The position numbers and the translations under genes are program-made. The notes beneath the pieces are model-generated. The model saw only the letters and a list, made by a program, of their open reading frames with translations, ran no database searches and was not told the DNA's origin. A DNA stretch of 64,000 bases from Volvox africanus (Eukaryota; Chlorophyta; Chlorophyceae; Chlamydomonadales; Volvocaceae), in assembly GCA_030268105.1 (NCBI GenBank), contig BSDZ01000017.1, positions 3,452,001-3,516,000 on the forward strand, read 5' to 3'. Positions 59,493 to 64,000 of the stretch are shown here, one piece after another. The stretch's first letter is position 1; the number at the start of each line of letters is the position of its first letter.

Positions 59493-62400
59493 GCAAATGA
59501 AACGAGAAATTTCGTTCCTGTCAAATTCCTGTCAACCTTTCCTTTCGGCGGCGGAATCCAATTGCACAAGATGATGAAATGGTACGACAACAAGCAGTAC
59601 TTGCATTCCAACCGGGGTACGGAATGATTTGGAAATATCTCAGCACTGCTGCGAGGGGTTTTTGTCTCCTGTCGCTGTTTCTCTCGGGTTTGCAGCTTGT
59701 AGCCTCTGCTACTGTGAAGCGCGTGCAATGTTTACTGCGTAGTTGGTGGGAGGTCGGCTGTCGCTTTGCAGTTTCGAGCACAGCACGTTGATGGCCATAT
59801 GAGAATTGTTTGAAAATTAAGAGTCCGGGGGCTTTCACTGCCGAAGGCTCAACGCAAAGTAATGTATTGATCGCTGTGAGGAATCCAGCTCGTGTTGCAT
59901 TTGTCGCTTGCATTTTGCCAACACAGGCAGCAATCTTGCTTTGCTGCAGCATTGAGGAGAGGGGCACCGAGGATAAAGGCGTCCGTATACGGACGTGCCC
60001 AAGTATGAGTATCATGGCACTATGGGACGCATGATTTTGATTGTTGAAGATGCAGGGCTCGAGATTTTGCCGGTGGACGCATGCCTCGTGGGGAGAGTAG
60101 GGTCGGCAGGTGTGTAGGAAAGCATGGCTTGGGTAAGTGGGACCTGTCTTGTCTGTTTGCGTATGAAGCACAAAATGATCGAATACCACGTTCATCAAGA
60201 TTAATGGTTTTGGGCGGTCGAATATCCAGCAAGTAAGGCGGTGCTTTTCATTTGGTGAGCTGGTCATCTTGAGTTCTAAGTGTACAGATGTGCCGCTGTC
60301 AATCCCTGAACATGTAGGCTGCAACTGTATTGCTTGATCAATTATCCTTTCAGTGGCACAGTTGCATAATGAGAATTTTTGCCTAGGTCCGCTCCTGTGC
60401 GGTTGTTGCAAGCATCTCTAGGATGAGGGGACTGGGTGTAAAATGTCTGGCAAGCCTAGCAACTGCTATCTGCACGCTTATTGCTTAGATTGCCATGGGA
60501 TGCGGTCTCTCATGTTTCTTGACGTTGAAGGTTCCAGCTCTGTGATTTCGTTAACATCAACTTGCTGTATCGTGCCGTGCCGTGCTGCCGTGTTTTTGTT
60601 TTTGTATATAGTAGTTTTATGGGCATTACTAGGGGCAACAAGGTAACGGAGCTCTTACAGGGGGGACCTTCGCAGCTGTTATAGCGTTCAGTGGGCCGTG
60701 GAATGTGACTGGTGCAACAGATCTCAGCCGTATTCCTCGTCAAAGTGTCTGTGCTGTCAATGTGCACCACCACTTGCAAGCGTCTCCTTTGATGGTGACC
60801 TGTGCATGATACTCGCTCTTGCACATATAGCCGACGGAACAATTTAAACGACTCAACAGTTCGAGTTCTTTTTCCTTTCTCTAGCTAATACTGTACCCTT
60901 TTCATCGCCCTCCTTGAGATGCTTTTATTTATGTGATTGCATGTATGCACGGTGCCCAGAGCTTTTCAATGATCGATTGCTTTTTGTGTAATTAAGCAAA
61001 AACATTTGGGGCTTCAGAAGCGGTAACCAGGAGAATTTGGTCGGAATTTAGCTACATAGGCTTGCTACTTCTATGTAATGATACAGGGCTGTATAAGTGG
61101 ACCTTCAGCCTGGTAGGTTAATATCCTCGGAAGCGCCTCCCGCCTGATGGGTGGTGTCCAGGTCACTCCCACAGCCTGCTCTGTGAGCAGTCTTCAGAGC
61201 TGCTTGTGCGTGTGGGCTGTATGGCTGTATTGTACAATCTCACCATTGCTATGAAAGTTCATTTTAGAGCTTTCATTACGCTTTCCATAATGGTCTCTGT
61301 GTAGACGCATTTGGTACCGTTTCTTGCAAGCAAGTCATGGTAGGCAGTGCTACTGACTACTGCATTCTGTGGAGATTGGGGCAAAGCTCAAGATGATTAA
61401 AGACTTTTACTGCAAGTCCCGTACGGGTCTGTCGTCAGGTATCCAGCTGGAGCTGGAGCTGAAACGGCCAGAGGCTGGCTGAGCAGCTGTCCGGCTACTG
61501 AGCGAAAACAGCATGGGGCTATGGGACAAGCAGATGCATGCTTGCAGCAGCAGATGCGTAAAGTGCTGCTGGTTCAGCAGGTGATAGTAGCAGCAGTGAT
61601 GAAGGTGGTGTGGAAGCCAGAAGGGCAGCACTGGCAACAGCACCTTGGAGGCCAACTGCATGCATGTATCCAACAATCGAGTGCTGGGAGCGGATAACAA
61701 ACTTAGCTGGGCTGAAGATGGGCCTTTAATCGTTCATTATGCTAGCCCATCTGGTTTTCGACATGATCCCCGGTTCAGTGGAGGCTAACGAATCAGCAGC
61801 GGTCTCAGCACTATCATTCATCAGAAATCAAGTCCGCAATGCAGCAAGTAGCAACACGTTAATGATACATTCAGAGGGAGTCGTGAGACGCAACCATCCA
61901 TAGTGAGAGGAATGATCTGAAATTTTCCTAGAACCGAAGCAAATCGTGTGTTCTTTCTTGCTCTTAAGGGGCACAATAGGCCTGCCTCCTAGCTTTGAAC
62001 ACAAGAGTTCCATCTTTATGAAAATAATTTTCACCTGTAAAAATAAGAAGACCAACATAAAGCGAATAAAACACTGCTGATGCCACAGCACCTGTACTAG
62101 TCGTACAATGTACGACACAAACAAACACAATTGTAAGGTGCGAAAATGAAGCACCTACACCATCTCGATAGGCCTTTGCAGCACTCAACTACTACAGCAG
62201 CGTGGTGCCAAAGCAAGCGCAGAGAAGCCGGTGCAGCTGTTAAGGACCAAACTATTGCATTTATAAATGTTTCCATGTAGTGGTCAGTCTAATGGCTGGG
62301 CATAATAACAGCACATTTATTTGCATTCCATGGGAGTCTTCAAAACATGCCGCTCGCAGCTGGTATCAATGGTGCGGGTTCCCAGCTGGCATGAGCAGTG

Positions 62401-63049
62401 TCGGGGTCGGTGGCTGTCATCTGTACATTGATCATGGCCATCCAATGGGAGCATTCTTACATTTACATAGTAGTGTGGGGACATATGTCGGGTGTGACGT
62501 CATGATTGCCTGGAAGCATGCCCTTTCATTCACGCCGTGGTCAACTTCAACCAGAAAAAGATTCGGTATGTCCGGGGGAAACTGCTTATACCGACGACAT
62601 GTAACGTCGTCCATCCATCCATCCACCCACCCGTCCGTCTGTCCACCAGGTTTACCCCTTATTTGCCTTTTCTGTACACCATCATTACAGTGTGCATCCA
62701 TCACGGTGACATGCCAGATGACACCTCCCCACCAGGGTCATGATCTCATGAACCTCTTGATCACCGGTACCCCGTACCAGAGCCGGTACCCCGTACCGGA
62801 GCAAGTGCATGGCCCCCATCCCTAATGTCGGTGTCCAGGCTAACATGGTCCTGGAGACCGACCAGGACATAACCGCGGCCACGCTGGAGGGCGGCCACAC
62901 CCACACACCCGCACCGACGGCATGCTCCTGCAGCGTAGTCCCCCCCTGCTGTAACGCGCCGACATTATCGATGACGATGCAGCAAAAGTGCCGCTGCTAT
63001 GTATTACTATGCTCGGTTACCTGTACTGATCTGCGGGTTGCGGTCTGCA
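59493..63049. other. 3.5-kb spacer between two convergent genes
   Basis: The BRUTUS-like gene (plus) and the SecY gene (minus) converge on this gap. TGTAA at 60438-60442 is a candidate polyadenylation signal of the former. Minus-strand TGTAA at 62685-62689 is one for SecY, 361 nt after its stop. A CCAT/CCGT microsatellite lies at 62609-62642, and a tandem GGTACCCCGTACC repeat at about 62766-62799. A minus-strand frame of 296 codons (59521-60411) overlaps the ligase 3' region and shows no domain. I see no supported gene. Confidence 0.5.
60438..60442 (+). promoter_or_regulatory. Candidate polyadenylation signal TGTAA of the BRUTUS-like gene
   Basis: A TGTAA pentamer lies 946 nt after the stop codon. 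Others follow near 60987 and 61074. A long 3' untranslated region would be implied. RNA ends are needed to choose between them. Confidence 0.3.
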
Positions 63050-63780
63050 TTACAACAGCGACAGCGACTGGATAGCCTCCCGTTCTTGATCCAGCTTGCG
63101 TTGCAGCTTAGGGCCCTCCAGCAGGCCTTCAACCTGTAAGTATAAGTAGTGCCACGTAGGCGGTGAGGAGAGGACCGAGGAATCACCGTGTCGAGACCGA
63201 AACGGAGAACAGCATATCGTGCTGATCGAATTTTAATTTGATGGCGCAAATCCAGGGTTGCTGGGTTCTATTGCGCATCTTATTTGATATCAACGGTAGT
63301 TTGCCATCCATTTGCCCCAGCGCTTACGTGGCTGGTAATGGATGCCCAAAATCATTGTTCCCGAACACACAGCAGGATATTATAAACGAACTTAGAAGTA
63401 ATGATAAGACAATCACTGAGAGCTTTGATAAAATCAAAAAACTTAAATAGAGAGCTAATAAAAGGAGGTGAGGCTGGCCAAGCTTCAATTTTCCCCAACC
63501 CCAGCCCCAGTACCGATAATGTATACAGTCAACGTTTTAAGACGCCCGCCTTCTGCCCCACCTGCCGTGCCGTCTGCAGCACCGCCCCCACGATGATGAG
63601 CAGGCTAGTGGTGCCCAGGTTGGTGCCCAAGATCTGCACGCACGCACTGTCGTATAGCTGTGCTGCCACCGCCAGTGCACCCAAGCAGGCGCCACCCCAA
63701 AACTTGCACTGCAGCAGCTTGGTGCGCAGCTCCCGCTCGGTCGGCTCCCCGGGGACGACTCCCTTGAGTCCCACGTTCAT
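63050..63780 (-). CDS. SecY-type preprotein translocase subunit, C-terminal exons
   Basis: Two minus-strand exons, 63562-63780 and 63050-63133, are joined in phase 0 (CAG|GTGGGG donor, TTACAG acceptor). The first encodes MNVGLKGVVPGEPTERELRT, a membrane helix (GGACLGALAVAAQLY), then LGTTSLLIIVGAVLQTARQ. This is the end of SecY transmembrane segments 9-10 with the typical G-T-S-L-L-I-x-V-G signature. The second gives VEGLLEGPKLQRKL and ends at TAA 63050-63052. Without the splice the frame would run to a TGA at 63529-63531 after a few unrelated residues. The 5' part lies beyond 64000. It is most likely a plastid SecY (SCY1- or SCY2-like) in the thylakoid or envelope; which one cannot be told from this portion. 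Confidence 0.82.
63335..63480 (+). other. AT-rich patch inside the last SecY intron
   Basis: The patch lies in the intron 63134-63561. The plus strand has a short Lys/Asn/Ile-rich open stretch (TQQDIINELRSNDKTI and on to KKLK, stop near 63450). AAAGGAGGTGAGG follows at 63461-63473, which looks like a bacterial ribosome-binding site. Base composition differs from the flanks. It might be another scrap of bacterial DNA, but it is too short to assign. Confidence 0.3.
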
Positions 63781-64000
63781 CTGGGCCGTCATTGGAGTGC
63801 ACGTCGGGGCACAGATGTGGCATCATGCGTCTGCCCATGCAGCAACGTCCAGCTAAATGCTCCCAGTGCCGGAAACGAATTTTGCCCCGCAACAGAAGCC
63901 TTGCCCCGCGTATCACGTATTCACCACTTTACCGACGCGACCGAGCATCAGGGTTAAGGCCTACGCAGCTGATTGTGAACCCGCGCATATTGAAATTATT

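Noticed and set aside
59521..60411. 296-codon minus-strand open frame over the 3' end of the BRUTUS-like gene
   Set aside because: No domain, no plausible codon bias, and it lies antisense to the ligase 3' region. Long chance frames are common here.
1..64000. CRISPR arrays, tRNA or rRNA genes, bacterial operons
   Set aside because: No spacer-repeat arrays and no tRNA or rRNA signatures were seen on reading. Gene structure is eukaryotic throughout.

Overview
The window looks like nuclear DNA of a chlorophycean green alga, most likely Chlamydomonadales. Reasons: a clear IFT46 gene (flagellar transport), an EGF-containing exostosin of the type expanded in volvocine algae, intron-rich genes with GT-AG (and one GC-AG) splice sites, TGTAA-type polyadenylation motifs, TTTTAGGG telomere-like words, a plant-type group IVc bHLH factor and a BRUTUS/HRZ-type E3 ligase. 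The genus cannot be fixed from the sequence alone.

Layout. 1-5220: tandem remains of a Ty3/gypsy chromovirus (3' end of one pol, an LTR, a pol without gag/protease, a second LTR). 5229-13269: segmental-duplication copy A, which holds only the first 14 exons of an exostosin gene (minus strand) and a ~580-bp AT-rich insertion with a bacterial ligA-like fragment. 14986-29577 (minus): the complete exostosin-like glycosyltransferase gene. I resolved 21 exons whose lengths sum to an uninterrupted 787-codon frame. Its first 14 exons lie in duplication copy B (23015-30819), and a decayed L1-like retrotransposon (about 18450-22385) sits in intron 15. That LINE itself contains a ~190-bp fragment of a proteobacterial rpoB. 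31926-33303 (minus): group IVc bHLH transcription factor. 33900-36459 (minus): IFT46, 8 exons, 349 aa. 38383-42080 (minus): one or two unrecognised Gln-rich/coiled-coil genes. 43220-44128 (minus): a 3-exon, 185-aa protein of unknown family. 46423-48438 (plus): a 127-aa heavy-metal-associated (HMA) protein with a probable plastid transit peptide. 50980-59492 (plus): an 18-exon, 1450-aa BRUTUS/HRZ-like iron-sensing E3 ligase (three hemerythrin regions, CHY, CTCHY, RING, zinc ribbon). 63050-63780 (minus): the last two exons of a SecY-type translocase that begins beyond the window.

How the genes fit together. The most striking feature is functional clustering around metal homeostasis. A BRUTUS-like E3 ligase lies in the same ~28 kb as a group IVc bHLH factor, the class of protein that BRUTUS targets in land plants, and this bHLH keeps the C-terminal motif known from plant IVc members. 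A plastid metallochaperone-like gene lies between them. The left half of the window is repeat-rich and carries two separate scraps of bacterial DNA, each inside a sequence that is itself inserted or mobile.

All exon models were assembled by hand from splice consensus, phase and family similarity. No alignment or database search was run.
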